Origin: Pseudomonas sessilinigenes
GTDB lineage: Bacteria; Pseudomonadota; Gammaproteobacteria; Pseudomonadales; Pseudomonadaceae
Direction of reading: 5' to 3'
NCBI RefSeq assembly: GCF_003850565.1
Contig: NZ_CP027706.1
Coordinates: 6,448,001-6,512,000 of the forward strand
Length of the DNA: 64,000 nt
Both the position numbers and the translations under genes were made by a program. The stretch's first letter is position 1. Each line of letters opens with the position of its first letter. Shown in pieces: positions 33,859-42,738 of the stretch. A model generated the notes under the pieces. It did no database searches. It was not told where the DNA came from and saw only the letters and a program-made list of their open reading frames with translations.

Positions 33859-36624
33859 TTACTGCCAGCCGAAACGCCGTACGTAGAAACCCTTCACCGC
33901 CTGGGTCAGGGCCATGTAGGCCACGAGGATCAGCGGCAGGAACAGGAAGTACAGCGGTGGCAAGGCCTGCAGCTTGAAGTAATGGGCCAGCGGGCCCATC
34001 GGCAGGAAGATCCCCACGGCCATGATGATCCCGGTCATCACCATCAACGGCATGGCCGCCCGGCTTTGCAGGAACGGTATCTTCGGCGTGCGAATCATGT
34101 GCACGATCAGGGTCTGGGTCAGCAGCCCCACCACGAACCAGCCGGATTGGAACAACGTCTGGTGCTCCGGAGTGCTGGCGCCGAACACATGCCACATCAG
34201 GGCAAAGGTGGTGATGTCGAAGATCGAGCTGATCGGCCCGAAGAACACCATGAAGCGCCCGACATCGGCCGGCTGCCAGCGCTGGGGCTTTTTCAGCATC
34301 TCGTCGTCGACGTTATCGAAGGGAATGGCGATCTGCGAGATGTCGTACAACAGGTTCTGCACCAGAAGATGCATGGGCAGCATCGGCAGGAACGGAATGA
34401 AGGCACTGGCCACCAGCACCGAGAACACGTTGCCGAAGTTGGAGCTGGCGGTCATCTTGATGTACTTGAGCATGTTGGCGAAGGTCCGGCGCCCTTCCAG
34501 CACGCCCTCCTCCAGCACCATCAGGCTCTTTTCCAGGAGGATGATGTCCGCCGCTTCCTTGGCGATGTCCACCGCGCTATCCACGGAAATACCGATGTCG
34601 GCGGTACGCAGCGCCGGCGCATCGTTGATGCCATCGCCCATGAACCCCACCACGTGCCCATTGGCCTTGAGCAGGCGGACGATGCGCTCCTTGTGAGTCG
34701 GGGTCAGCTTGGCGAAGACATTGGTGGTTTCCACCGCCTTGGCCAGTTGCTCGTCACTCATGCGCTCGATGTCGTTGCCCATCAGCAGGCCCTGTTGCTC
34801 CAGGCCCACTTCTCGGCAAATCTTGGCGGTCACCAGCTCGTTGTCGCCGGTCAGCACCTTCACTGCCACGCCATGCTCGGCCAGGGCCTTGAGGGCCGGG
34901 GCCGTGCTTTCCTTGGGCGGATCGAGGAAGGCCACGTAGCCAATCAGGGTCAACTCACGCTCATCGGCCAGGCTGTAGGTATCGCGCCCCTCAAGCATGG
35001 GCCGTGCGGCTACCGCCACCACCCGCAGGCCTTCCTCGTTGAGGTCGGCGGTCACCTGGCGAATCCGCGCCAGCAGCGTATCGCTCAGGGCCTCTTCGGC
35101 ATCGCCATGACGCACATTGCGGCACACCGCCAATACCTCCTCTACCGCCCCCTTGCAGATCAGCAGATGGGGCTGGCCCTGCTCCGCCACCACCACCGAC
35201 ATCCGCCGGCGAGTGAAGTCGAAGGGAATTTCATCGACCTTGTGAAACGCCGTGCCGACCGCCAGTTCACGCTGGATCTCGACATGTTCGAGCACCGCCA
35301 CGTCCAGCAGGTTCTTCAGCCCGGTCTGGTAGTAGCTGTTGAGGTAGGCCAGCTCCAATACGTCGTCGGACTCCTCGCCCCACACATCGACATGGCGCGC
35401 CAGGAAAATCTTGTCCTGGGTCAGGGTGCCGGTCTTGTCGGTGCACAGCACGTCCATGGCGCCGAAATTCTGGATTGCATCCAGGCGCTTGACGATGACC
35501 TTCTTGCGCGACAGGAACACCGCGCCCTTGGCCAGGGTCGAGGTGACGATCATCGGCAGCATTTCCGGGGTCAGGCCCACGGCGATGGACAGGGCGAACA
35601 GCAGCGCCTCCATCCAGTCGCCCTTGGTGAAGCCATTGATGAACAGCACCAGCGGCGCCATGACGAACATGAAGCGGATCAGCAGCCAACTGACCTTGTT
35701 GACCCCGTTCTGGAACGAAGTTGGCGCACGGTCGGTGGCACTGACCCGCTGGGCCAGGGCGCCGAAATAGGTGCTGTTGCCGGTGGTCAGGATCACCGCC
35801 GTGGCGGAGCCGGACACCACGTTGGTGCCCATGAACAGGATGTTGTCCAGGTCCAGGGGGTTGCTGGTGTCGGCATCCTGCTGGCGCGGGAATTTCTCCA
35901 CCGGCATGGACTCACCGGTCATTGCCGCCTGGCTGACAAACAGGTCCTTGGCACTGAGCACCCGGCAGTCGGCGGGAATCATGTCGCCGGCCGAGAGCGC
36001 GATCAGGTCACCCGGCACCAGCTGCTTGATGGGCAGCTCGATGCGCTGCGGTCCCTTGGCCTCGGCAGCGGCCCCCAACAGGCGACCGAGCATTGGCGCG
36101 GCCTGGGACGGCGTATCCGGACGCATCACGGTGGCGGTATTGCTGACCATGGCCTTGAGGGCATCGGCTGCCTTGTTCGACTTGGCCTCCTGCCAGAAGC
36201 GCAGCAGGGTCGAGAGCACCACCATGGAGAAAATCACCGTGGCCGCCTTCATGTCCTCGGTCAGCCAGGAGATCACTGCCAGCAGGGTCAGCAGCAGGTT
36301 GAAGGGGTTCTTGTAGCAATGCCACAAGTGAGTCCACCAGGGCAGCGCCTGCTCGTGCTCGACTTCATTGAGGCCATGGCGCTCACGCAGCACCTCGGCT
36401 TCCTCGGTACTCAAGCCATCGGTATGGCTGCCGAGCTGGTCCAGCAGTTGCGCCGCGTCGCTGTTGGCCGCCGCGACCAGGGTTTGCGCCAGGGTTGGCG
36501 GTACATCGCGACTGACACTGGCGTCGCTGAAGCTTTCCAGCAGGGCCAGGCGCCGGAAGTGCCGGGCGAAATGCCGGGTCCGCAGGAAACCGGCGAAGAA
36601 TTCTTTCAACAGGGTGAGCTTCAT
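33859..36624 (-). CDS. mgtA: Magnesium-transporting P-type ATPase (MgtA/MgtB)
   Basis: 921 residues. It has cation-ATPase N-terminal and actuator domains with MTGES (about 240), the phosphorylation site D396-KTGT and the hinge GDGINDAPAL. There are about ten helices. It imports Mg2+ at low magnesium. ATG at 36624 has an AGGAG site. Upstream is an unusually long, hairpin-containing leader with a small proline-rich ORF (36735-36851). It probably shares a transcript with mgtC. Confidence 0.92.
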   Translation of the reverse strand: MKLTLLKEFFAGFLRTRHFARHFRRLALLESFSDASVSRDVPPTLAQTLVAAANSDAAQLLDQLGSHTDGLSTEEAEVLRERHGLNEVEHEQALPWWTHLWHCYKNPFNLLLTLLAVISWLTEDMKAATVIFSMVVLSTLLRFWQEAKSNKAADALKAMVSNTATVMRPDTPSQAAPMLGRLLGAAAEAKGPQRIELPIKQLVPGDLIALSAGDMIPADCRVLSAKDLFVSQAAMTGESMPVEKFPRQQDADTSNPLDLDNILFMGTNVVSGSATAVILTTGNSTYFGALAQRVSATDRAPTSFQNGVNKVSWLLIRFMFVMAPLVLFINGFTKGDWMEALLFALSIAVGLTPEMLPMIVTSTLAKGAVFLSRKKVIVKRLDAIQNFGAMDVLCTDKTGTLTQDKIFLARHVDVWGEESDDVLELAYLNSYYQTGLKNLLDVAVLEHVEIQRELAVGTAFHKVDEIPFDFTRRRMSVVVAEQGQPHLLICKGAVEEVLAVCRNVRHGDAEEALSDTLLARIRQVTADLNEEGLRVVAVAARPMLEGRDTYSLADERELTLIGYVAFLDPPKESTAPALKALAEHGVAVKVLTGDNELVTAKICREVGLEQQGLLMGNDIERMSDEQLAKAVETTNVFAKLTPTHKERIVRLLKANGHVVGFMGDGINDAPALRTADIGISVDSAVDIAKEAADIILLEKSLMVLEEGVLEGRRTFANMLKYIKMTASSNFGNVFSVLVASAFIPFLPMLPMHLLVQNLLYDISQIAIPFDNVDDEMLKKPQRWQPADVGRFMVFFGPISSIFDITTFALMWHVFGASTPEHQTLFQSGWFVVGLLTQTLIVHMIRTPKIPFLQSRAAMPLMVMTGIIMAVGIFLPMGPLAHYFKLQALPPLYFLFLPLILVAYMALTQAVKGFYVRRFGWQ

Positions 36625-36705
36625 GATGACTCCTGCACGACCGGTGCTTGGCACAAGAACGGCCGCGTTGAAACGAAACAGTCAGGGAGATGGAACAAGG
36701 CAGGA

Positions 36706-36721
36706 TCGGGCTCACGCCCGA
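36706..36721 (-). promoter_or_regulatory. Leader hairpin with GUGA tetraloop upstream of mgtA
   Basis: TCGGGC-GTGA-GCCCGA on the minus strand: a perfect six-pair stem closed by a GNRA-class tetraloop, between the leader ORF stop and mgtA. Confidence 0.55.
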
Positions 36722-36730
36722 GGCAATCGC

Positions 36731-36745
36731 CCCATCAGGGATGGG
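36731..36745 (-). promoter_or_regulatory. Leader hairpin overlapping the leader-ORF stop
   Basis: CCCATC-CCT-GATGGG on the minus strand forms a perfect six-pair stem. The leader ORF stop (TGA, 36735-36737) is inside it, so a ribosome at the end of that ORF would melt it. Confidence 0.5.
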
Positions 36746-36851
36746 CGATGTTGCTGGCGATGCTGACGGGTAAATCCCATGGCTGTTCCCCTGGACGGAC
36801 GGCACTGGAAACACCACAGGCAGGTACCGCCGGATCAGGTGCAAGGCGCAT
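36735..36851 (-). CDS. Candidate proline-rich leader peptide of mgtA (MgtL-like)
   Basis: ATG at 36851 opens a 38-codon frame with seven prolines, beginning MRLAPDPAVP and ending IAHP. It lies about 110 bases before mgtA on the same strand. In Salmonella a shorter Pro-rich peptide (MgtL) controls transcription of mgtA according to proline and Mg2+. Here the sequence is not homologous, but Pro density, position and the hairpin that overlaps its end fit the same logic. The ribosome site (GGGTGGG) is weak. Could be chance. Confidence 0.35.
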   Translation of the reverse strand: MRLAPDPAVPACGVSSAVRPGEQPWDLPVSIASNIAHP

Positions 36852-37152
36852 CGAACGCCCACCCAAGACCGGCCCGCAGGTCCGTGGAACCTGCGCGTCG
36901 AAGCAGCCGCGACACGGCACCAGGCCGGGTCGGACATCGATCGGAGTCATCAAGAAGGGAAATCGGGACGACCAGAACAGGTCGCGACCGGAATGCCGCC
37001 TCTCGCTGGATGGCGAGACAACGGCAGGAATCAAGGCTGCGCGTTATCTTGCCGGGACCGCGCCGGTTATCGAGACCGGCTGACTCCTGTCACTCGAACA
37101 AGTACCCACACTGGGCCTCCATTGATTGAAAACGCGCGCAGCTTACGCCGCA

Positions 37153-37182
37153 CCTTTTATAGAGTAAACCTGGGAAAAAACC
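37153..37182 (-). promoter_or_regulatory. Possible mgtA promoter
   Basis: On the minus strand GGTTTTTTCCCAGGTTTACTCTATAAAAGG combines a TATAAAA -10-like string with two imperfect GGTTTA repeats reminiscent of a PhoP box. The spacing to the -10 is not canonical. If real, the mgtA leader is about 530 bases long. Confidence 0.3.
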
Positions 37183-37257
37183 TTGCCGGGGGGAATTGAA
37201 AAATTCTTCAGCGCAGGTTCAGGAAGGGATAAAACATGAAGCTTTCATGACCACGGC

Positions 37258-37287
37258 GGCCGCTACCGCAGGGCTGCGGCAGCGGCC
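37258..37287. terminator. Strong hairpin after pvdA
   Basis: GGCCGCTACCGCAG and CTGCGGCAGCGGCC pair over 14 bases with one mismatch, 7 bases after the pvdA stop. Sequence is related to the GTAGCCGCTGCCG repeat arms. It probably stops pvdA transcription. Confidence 0.6.
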
Positions 37288-37293
37288 GGTGCA

Positions 37294-38631
37294 TCAGCTG
37301 GCGGTGGCCAGCAGCATGTCGCGAACCGAGCGGCTGTGACCGCGGGTCTTGCCATGCTCGTACAGCGAATCGGCGATCTCCTGGGCGCGGATCGGCAGCA
37401 CCGACAAGAGGGTATCGCTCAAGCCGTGGCTGGCCTGGCTGAAGCCCTGCAGGTAGACACCGGCCTTGCAGCGCTCGTCAGTGATCAGGCGGTAGTTGCG
37501 ATCCACCTCGAAGTCACCCAGGTAGGCCTGCAGCGGCGCCAGCAGGTCGCGGTACAGGTTGCGCTCGTAGCCGGTAGCCAGGACCACGGCGTCGTAGTGG
37601 CGCACCTCACGCTCGCCACTGGCGCCATGGCGCAGGATCAGCTCGATGCCCAGGTCGGTGGCGGTGGCCTTCTCGACGGTGGTCAGGGTGCGGAACGCAT
37701 GGCGCGGAACACCGGAGACCTTCTGGCGATAGAAAATCCCGTAGATGCGCTCGATCAGGTCGATGTCCACCACCGAGTAGTTGGTGTTCTGGTACTCGCT
37801 GACCAGACGCTCGCGCTCGCTGTCGTTCTGCTGGAACACCAGGTCGGTGAAGGCCGGGGAGAATACTTCGTTGACGAACGGACTGTCGTCGGCCGGCTTG
37901 AGGGCCGAGCCACGCATGATGATGTCGGCCTGCACCGAGGGGAAGCTGTCGTTGAGATCGATGAAGGCTTCCGCGGCGCTTTGCCCGCCACCGATGATGG
38001 CGATGTTCATCGGTTTGCCGTTGACGCAAGGCTGTTGGGCCATGCGCTCCAGGTACTGGGAATGGTGGAAGACCCGCGCATCGCCCTTGAGCCCCTTGAA
38101 CAGTTCCGGAACCCGCGGCGTGCCACCGGTGCTGACCACCACCGAGCGAGTGGTGCGCACCTGCTCGGCGCCCTGGGCGTCGCGGGAGATCACCCGCAGC
38201 GCCTCGACCTGCTGGTTATGCAGCACGGGCTCGATACCCAGCACTTCTTCACCGTAGCGACTGTGCTCCTGGAAATGCCCGGCCACCCAGCGCAGGTAAT
38301 CGTTGAACTCCATGCGGCACGGATAGAAGGTGCCCAGGTTGATGAAGTCCACCAGGCGCCCGTGGTGCTTGAGGTAGTTGACGAAGGAATAGGGACTGGT
38401 TGGGTTGCGCAGGGTCACCAGGTCCTTGAGGAAGGAAATCTGCAGCTCGCTCTGGGTCACCAGGGTGTTGCCATGCCAGCGATAGTCCGCCTGCTTGTCG
38501 AGGAACACCGCGTCCAGGGGGCCGTGCTCCTGCCCGCGCTCTTCCAGCGCAATGGCCAGCGCCAGGTTCGAGGGGCCGAAACCGATACCGATCAAATCGT
38601 GAACGTGGGCCGATGCAATTGCCTGTGTCAT
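37294..38631 (-). CDS. pvdA: L-ornithine N5-monooxygenase PvdA
   Basis: 445 residues, the family's usual length. The FAD-binding GIGFGPSN lies at 15-22, the NADPH-binding IIGGGQSAAE near residue 215 and the ATGYERN motif near 355. It hydroxylates ornithine at N5 in the cytoplasm, the first step to the hydroxamate ligands of pyoverdine; PvdF then formylates the product. The ATG at 38631 has GAGGA upstream. A PvdS-type box (38731-38754) lies about 100 bases before the start, so it has its own iron-starvation promoter downstream of fpvI. Confidence 0.95.
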   Translation of the reverse strand: MTQAIASAHVHDLIGIGFGPSNLALAIALEERGQEHGPLDAVFLDKQADYRWHGNTLVTQSELQISFLKDLVTLRNPTSPYSFVNYLKHHGRLVDFINLGTFYPCRMEFNDYLRWVAGHFQEHSRYGEEVLGIEPVLHNQQVEALRVISRDAQGAEQVRTTRSVVVSTGGTPRVPELFKGLKGDARVFHHSQYLERMAQQPCVNGKPMNIAIIGGGQSAAEAFIDLNDSFPSVQADIIMRGSALKPADDSPFVNEVFSPAFTDLVFQQNDSERERLVSEYQNTNYSVVDIDLIERIYGIFYRQKVSGVPRHAFRTLTTVEKATATDLGIELILRHGASGEREVRHYDAVVLATGYERNLYRDLLAPLQAYLGDFEVDRNYRLITDERCKAGVYLQGFSQASHGLSDTLLSVLPIRAQEIADSLYEHGKTRGHSRSVRDMLLATAS

Positions 38632-38730
38632 TTCCAGTGTCCTCTGGATAAACCGCCTCAACGCGGGGGATAAAGTGTCACGGTGACCCGACTGGCCCGC
38701 GAAGGTCAGCAGATCGTCTGTTGAGTAGGG

Positions 38731-38754
38731 ACGAGGACAGTGAAAAAAAATTTA
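38731..38754 (-). promoter_or_regulatory. PvdS iron-starvation box, pvdA
   Basis: On the minus strand TAAAT, 16 bases, CGT, preceded by GT. It matches the PvdS promoter consensus and lies 100 bases before pvdA, in the fpvI-pvdA gap. Confidence 0.85.
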
Positions 38755-38780
38755 ACTAAATAAGACGCACTGCGCTTGGC

Positions 38781-39263
38781 CTATTGGGCTTCCCACTGGC
38801 GCAGGCGAACCCGGCAGTGTTTCATCGCATTGACGATGTGTTTTTCCACCAGGCTGCGGGAAATGCCCAATTGCTCGGCGATCTGCAAGTGGGACATGCC
38901 CTCGAGCTTGCGCAGCAGGAAACTCTCGCGACACAGGCGGGGCAGTTCCGCCAAGGCCCGCTGCAGCATGTCCAGGCGCTGGCCCTGGTCCAGGCTGGTT
39001 TGCGGCGACGGGTTGAAATAGCGCTCTTCGTTGTCCAGCACCTCAAGCGGCTCCGACTGGCGCAAGGCATTGCGCCGATGGCCATCGATCACCAGGTTCA
39101 GCGCCGTGCGGTAGAGAAACGCCCGCGGCTGCTCGATTGGCGTATCGCTCGTACGCTCCAGCACCCGGACGTAAGCGTCGTGCACTACATCCTCGGCCAC
39201 CTGGCGATTACCCAGCTTGGCATGGAGGAAGCACATCAGCTCGCGATAGTAACTTTCCAACAT
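38781..39263 (-). CDS. fpvI: ECF sigma factor FpvI
   Basis: 160 residues. Sequence blocks QVAEDVVHDAYVRVLERTSD, PIEQPRAFLYRTALNLV and SHLQIAEQLGISRSLVEKHIVNAMKHCR follow P. aeruginosa FpvI closely and differ from PvdS. FpvI directs transcription of fpvA when ferripyoverdine binds FpvA and FpvR releases it. Here fpvI lies next to pvdA, about 14 kb from fpvA, and fpvR is not in the window. ATG at 39263 has GGGAG upstream. A Fur-like site lies 100 bases upstream. Confidence 0.9.
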   Translation of the reverse strand: MLESYYRELMCFLHAKLGNRQVAEDVVHDAYVRVLERTSDTPIEQPRAFLYRTALNLVIDGHRRNALRQSEPLEVLDNEERYFNPSPQTSLDQGQRLDMLQRALAELPRLCRESFLLRKLEGMSHLQIAEQLGISRSLVEKHIVNAMKHCRVRLRQWEAQ

Positions 39264-39363
39264 GGCTCCCAACCGCCCCCATGACGGTTATTTCCTTGAG
39301 CGAGACCGACGTTAGCCGGTTGGCCCGGTGATTCAATGATGGCAGTTTTGAACCAGCGTAATT

Positions 39364-39382
39364 TATAGTAATTCTCATATAG
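39364..39382 (-). promoter_or_regulatory. Fur-box-like site upstream of fpvI
   Basis: On the minus strand CTATATGAGAATTACTATA agrees with the Fur consensus at about 11 of 19 positions, with the core ATGAGAAT-A-TAT well kept. Expected, since fpvI is Fur-repressed in P. aeruginosa. Confidence 0.5.
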
Positions 39383-39454
39383 ATTTAAAGTACCGCAGAG
39401 TCGCAGTGGGTTTATTTCGCTATCCGGGCAGCTGTAACGCCATATGTCGACAGT

Positions 39455-39478
39455 TAAATTCCCCCTGCGGCCTCTCGT
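39455..39478 (+). promoter_or_regulatory. PvdS iron-starvation box, pvdR
   Basis: TAAAT, 16 bases, CGT, preceded by GT, 107 bases before the pvdR start. It would drive pvdR-pvdT-opmQ. Confidence 0.85.
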
Positions 39479-39584
39479 TTACCTGACAGCTTCCCGTCCC
39501 TGCCATTTGCCCGGCAGTCGGCAACCGGCCCGCCACACGCGGCCCACTGCCCCGACGGGCCAATACCTCTGGCCGGAACCCTGC

Positions 39585-40757
39585 ATGAAACGTCCTCGAA
39601 ACTCCCGACGCGCCCTGCTTGCCGCACTCTGTGTGATCCCCATCGTCGCCATCGCCGCCTGGAAGTTCATTCCGTCAGGGCGCGACCAGTTCAGCACCGT
39701 GCAAGTGCGCCGGGGCGATATCGAAAGCAGCGTCACAGCCCTGGGCACCTTGCAACCGCGCCGCTATGTGGATGTCGGCGCCCAGGCCTCCGGGCAGATC
39801 CGCAAGATCCATGTGGAAGCCGGTGACGCGGTAAAAGAAGGCCAGTTGCTGGTGGAAATCGACCCCTCCACCCAACAGGCCAAGCTCGATGCCAGCCGCT
39901 TCGCCATCGAGAACCTGCAGGCCCAGTTGCAAGAGCAATACGCCCAGAACCAGTTGGCCCGGCAGAAGTACCAACGCCAGCAGAACCTCGCCGCCGGCGG
40001 TGCGACCCGCGATGAGGACGTACAAACCGCCCAGGCCGAACTCAAGGCCACCCAGGCGCGGATCGACATGTACAAGGCGCAGATCCGCCAGGCCCAGGCC
40101 AGCCTGCGCAGCGACCAGGCAGAGCTGGGCTATACCCGCATCTATGCCCCCCTGTCCGGCACCGTGGTGGCGGTGGATGCCCGCGAAGGCCAGACCCTCA
40201 ACGCCCAACAACAGACTCCGCTGATCCTGCGGATCGCCAAGCTGTCGCCAATGACCGTATGGGCCGAGGTTTCGGAAGCCGACATCGGCCACGTGAAACC
40301 CGGCATGAGCGCCTACTTCACCACCCTGAGCGGCGGCGGCCGGCGCTGGACCAGCACCGTGCGCCAGATCCTGCCGATCCCGCCCAAGCCATTGAACGAA
40401 ACCAGCCAGGGCGGGGGCAGCCCCAGCAGCACCAGCAAGCGTGGCAGCGGCCGCGTGGTGCTCTACACCGTGTTGCTGGATGTGGACAACTCCGACAACG
40501 CGCTGATGGCGGAGATGACCACCCAGGTGTTCTTCGTCGCCGACTCGGCCAAGGACGTACTCACCGCGCCCATCGCCGCACTGCAGGACGGCGATGCTCC
40601 CGGCCAGCAGATTGCCCGGGTCGTGGCCAGCAACGGCGCCGTCAGCGAGCGCAAGGTCCGGGTTGGCATCAGCGATCGCCTGCGGGTGCAGATCCTCGAA
40701 GGCTTGAACGAAGGTGACCACCTGCTGATCGGCCCTGCCAACAGCAGCGGAGGTTGA
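39585..40757 (+). CDS. pvdR: Periplasmic adaptor PvdR (MacA-like)
   Basis: 390 residues: an N-terminal membrane anchor (about 10-30), a lipoyl/barrel-sandwich domain split by a long coiled-coil (about 95-165; QLQEQYAQNQLARQKYQRQQ) and a beta-barrel domain. It links the PvdT ABC pump to the OpmQ channel; the complex secretes new pyoverdine and recycles it from the periplasm. ATG at 39585 was chosen because the upstream frame overlaps the PvdS box. pvdT starts on the next base after the stop. Confidence 0.92.
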   Translation: MKRPRNSRRALLAALCVIPIVAIAAWKFIPSGRDQFSTVQVRRGDIESSVTALGTLQPRRYVDVGAQASGQIRKIHVEAGDAVKEGQLLVEIDPSTQQAKLDASRFAIENLQAQLQEQYAQNQLARQKYQRQQNLAAGGATRDEDVQTAQAELKATQARIDMYKAQIRQAQASLRSDQAELGYTRIYAPLSGTVVAVDAREGQTLNAQQQTPLILRIAKLSPMTVWAEVSEADIGHVKPGMSAYFTTLSGGGRRWTSTVRQILPIPPKPLNETSQGGGSPSSTSKRGSGRVVLYTVLLDVDNSDNALMAEMTTQVFFVADSAKDVLTAPIAALQDGDAPGQQIARVVASNGAVSERKVRVGISDRLRVQILEGLNEGDHLLIGPANSSGG

Positions 40758-42731
40758 ATGCAAACGCCCCTGATCGACCTGCGCAGCATCCGCAAATCCT
40801 ATGGTGGCGGCGACAGCCCGCAGGTGGATGTCCTGCGCGGCATCGACCTGTCGATCCATGCCGGGGAATTCGTGGCCATCGTCGGTGCCTCGGGCTCCGG
40901 CAAGTCGACCCTGATGAACATCCTCGGCTGCCTGGATCGACCGACCTCCGGCGAGTACCTGTTCGCCGGCGAGAACGTCGCCCGGCTCGACAGTGACGAA
41001 CTGGCCTGGCTACGCCGGGAAGCCTTCGGCTTCGTGTTCCAGGGTTATCACCTGATTCCCTCGGGCTCGGCCCAGGAAAACGTCGAGATGCCGGCGATCT
41101 ATGCCGGCACCCCGGCCGCCGAACGCCACGCCCGCGCTGCCGCCCTGCTGGAGCGCCTGGGCCTGGGCAGCCGTACCGGCAACCGTCCGCACCAATTGTC
41201 AGGTGGCCAGCAGCAGCGGGTGTCCATCGCCCGCGCGCTGATGAACGGCGGCCACATCATCCTCGCCGACGAACCCACCGGCGCCCTGGACAGCCACAGC
41301 GGCGCCGAGGTCATGGCCCTGCTGGACGAACTGGCCAGCCAGGGCCACGTGGTGATCCTCATCACCCACGACCGCGAAGTGGCTGCCCGGGCCAAGCGCA
41401 TCATCGAGATCCGCGACGGCGAGATCATCAGCGACACCGCCGATACCGACCCTAGCGTGCAAGCCAGCGCCAACGCCGGCGCCCTGCAGGCCGTGGACCT
41501 GCGCCAGCGCCTGGCCGATGGCAGCGAACCTACTGGAGCCTGGAAAGGCGAGCTGGTGGAAGCGGTGCAGGCAGCCTGGCGAGTGATGTGGCTCAACCGC
41601 TTCCGCACCGCCCTGACCCTGCTGGGGATCATCATCGGCGTGGCGTCGGTGGTGGTGATGCTGGCGGTGGGCGAAGGCAGCAAGCGCCAGGTAATGGCGC
41701 AGATGGGGGCCTTTGGCTCCAACATCATCTACCTGAGCGGCTATTCGCCCAACCCCCGAACCCCAGAGGGCATCGTGACCCTGGATGACGTCGCGGCCTT
41801 GGCCGCCCTACCACAGGTAAAGCGCATCATGGCGGTCAATGGCGCAAAAGCCGGGGTACGCTTCGGCAATGCCGACTACATGAGCTACGTGGGTGGCAAC
41901 GACACCAACTTCCCGGCGATCTTCAATTGGCCCGTCGTCCAAGGCAGCTATTTCAGCGAAGCCGACGAACGCTCTGCCGCGGCCGTGGCGGTCATCGGCC
42001 ACAAGGTCCGGGAAAAACTGCTCAAGGATGTGGCCAACCCCATTGGCCAGTACATCCTGATCGAAAACGTGCCCTTCCAAGTGGTTGGCGTATTGGCGGA
42101 AAAAGGTGCGAGTTCCGGCGACAGCGATAGCGACGACCGTATCGCTGTGCCCTATTCCGCGGCCAGCATTCGCCTGTTCGATAGCCGCGATCCGCAATAC
42201 GTGGCAATCGCCGCGGCCGATGCAAGTCGGGTCAAGGAAACCGAGCGTGAAATTGATGAGCTCATGCTGCGCCTGCACCACGGCAAACGCGACTACGAAC
42301 TGACCAACAACGCCGCGATGATCCAGGCCGAGGCCCGGACCCAGAACACCCTGTCGCTGATGCTCGGCGCCATCGCCGCCATCTCCCTGCTGGTCGGCGG
42401 TATCGGCGTGATGAACATCATGCTCATGACCGTGCGCGAGCGCACCCGCGAGATCGGCATTCGCATGGCCACCGGTGCCCGCCAGCGGGACATCCTGCGC
42501 CAGTTCCTCACCGAGGCGGTGATGCTCTCGGTGGTCGGCGGACTGACCGGCATCGGCGTGGCCCTGATCATCGGCGGCGTGCTGATTCTCAGCGAAGTGG
42601 CGGTAGCATTTTCCCTGGCCGCGGTACTCGGCGCCTTCGCCTGCGCCCTGGTCACCGGCGTCGTCTTCGGCTTCATGCCGGCCCGCAAAGCTGCCCGGCT
42701 CGACCCGGTCACGGCCCTTACCAGTGAATGA
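40758..42731 (+). CDS. pvdT: ABC exporter PvdT (MacB-like)
   Basis: 657 residues. The ATPase domain (about 5-235) has Walker A GASGSGKS at 43-50, LSGGQ at 147-151 and Walker B ILADEP with DE at 171-172. A MacB periplasmic domain with flanking helices follows, and three helices at the C-terminus form the FtsX domain ([30 protein letters not shown]). It powers pyoverdine export together with PvdR and OpmQ. GGAGG overlaps the end of pvdR. Confidence 0.94.
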   Translation: MQTPLIDLRSIRKSYGGGDSPQVDVLRGIDLSIHAGEFVAIVGASGSGKSTLMNILGCLDRPTSGEYLFAGENVARLDSDELAWLRREAFGFVFQGYHLIPSGSAQENVEMPAIYAGTPAAERHARAAALLERLGLGSRTGNRPHQLSGGQQQRVSIARALMNGGHIILADEPTGALDSHSGAEVMALLDELASQGHVVILITHDREVAARAKRIIEIRDGEIISDTADTDPSVQASANAGALQAVDLRQRLADGSEPTGAWKGELVEAVQAAWRVMWLNRFRTALTLLGIIIGVASVVVMLAVGEGSKRQVMAQMGAFGSNIIYLSGYSPNPRTPEGIVTLDDVAALAALPQVKRIMAVNGAKAGVRFGNADYMSYVGGNDTNFPAIFNWPVVQGSYFSEADERSAAAVAVIGHKVREKLLKDVANPIGQYILIENVPFQVVGVLAEKGASSGDSDSDDRIAVPYSAASIRLFDSRDPQYVAIAAADASRVKETEREIDELMLRLHHGKRDYELTNNAAMIQAEARTQNTLSLMLGAIAAISLLVGGIGVMNIMLMTVRERTREIGIRMATGARQRDILRQFLTEAVMLSVVGGLTGIGVALIIGGVLILSEVAVAFSLAAVLGAFACALVTGVVFGFMPARKAARLDPVTALTSE

Positions 42732-42738
42732 TCGATCG

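Larger units (their letters stand above)
36852..37293 (-). other. Long region upstream of the mgtA leader ORF
   Basis: 442 bases between the leader ORF and pvdA with no convincing gene. The sequence is GC-rich until about 37100, then becomes AT-rich (37120-37250). A promoter-like string lies at 37153-37182 and a hairpin at 37258-37287. Other open frames here read poorly and have no ribosome site. Confidence 0.5.
39264..39584. other. Divergent fpvI-pvdR promoter region
   Basis: 321 bases holding a Fur-like site (39364-39382) nearer fpvI and a PvdS box (39455-39478) for pvdR. The pvdR frame stays open back to 39444 but passes through the PvdS box, so it is not coding there. Confidence 0.75.

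Noticed and set aside
36852..37034. Longer version (99 residues) of the mgtA leader ORF
   Set aside because: The upstream part has no ribosome site; only the internal ATG at 36851 gives a compact Pro-rich peptide near the hairpins.
33982..37083. 1,033-residue open frame on the plus strand across mgtA
   Set aside because: It is the mirror of mgtA; composition is His/Gln/Gly-rich with no domain, while the minus strand gives a full P-type ATPase.
39444..39584. Extended N-terminus of pvdR from 39444
   Set aside because: This part contains the PvdS box, so it must be promoter DNA; the first residue of the anchor is at 39585.
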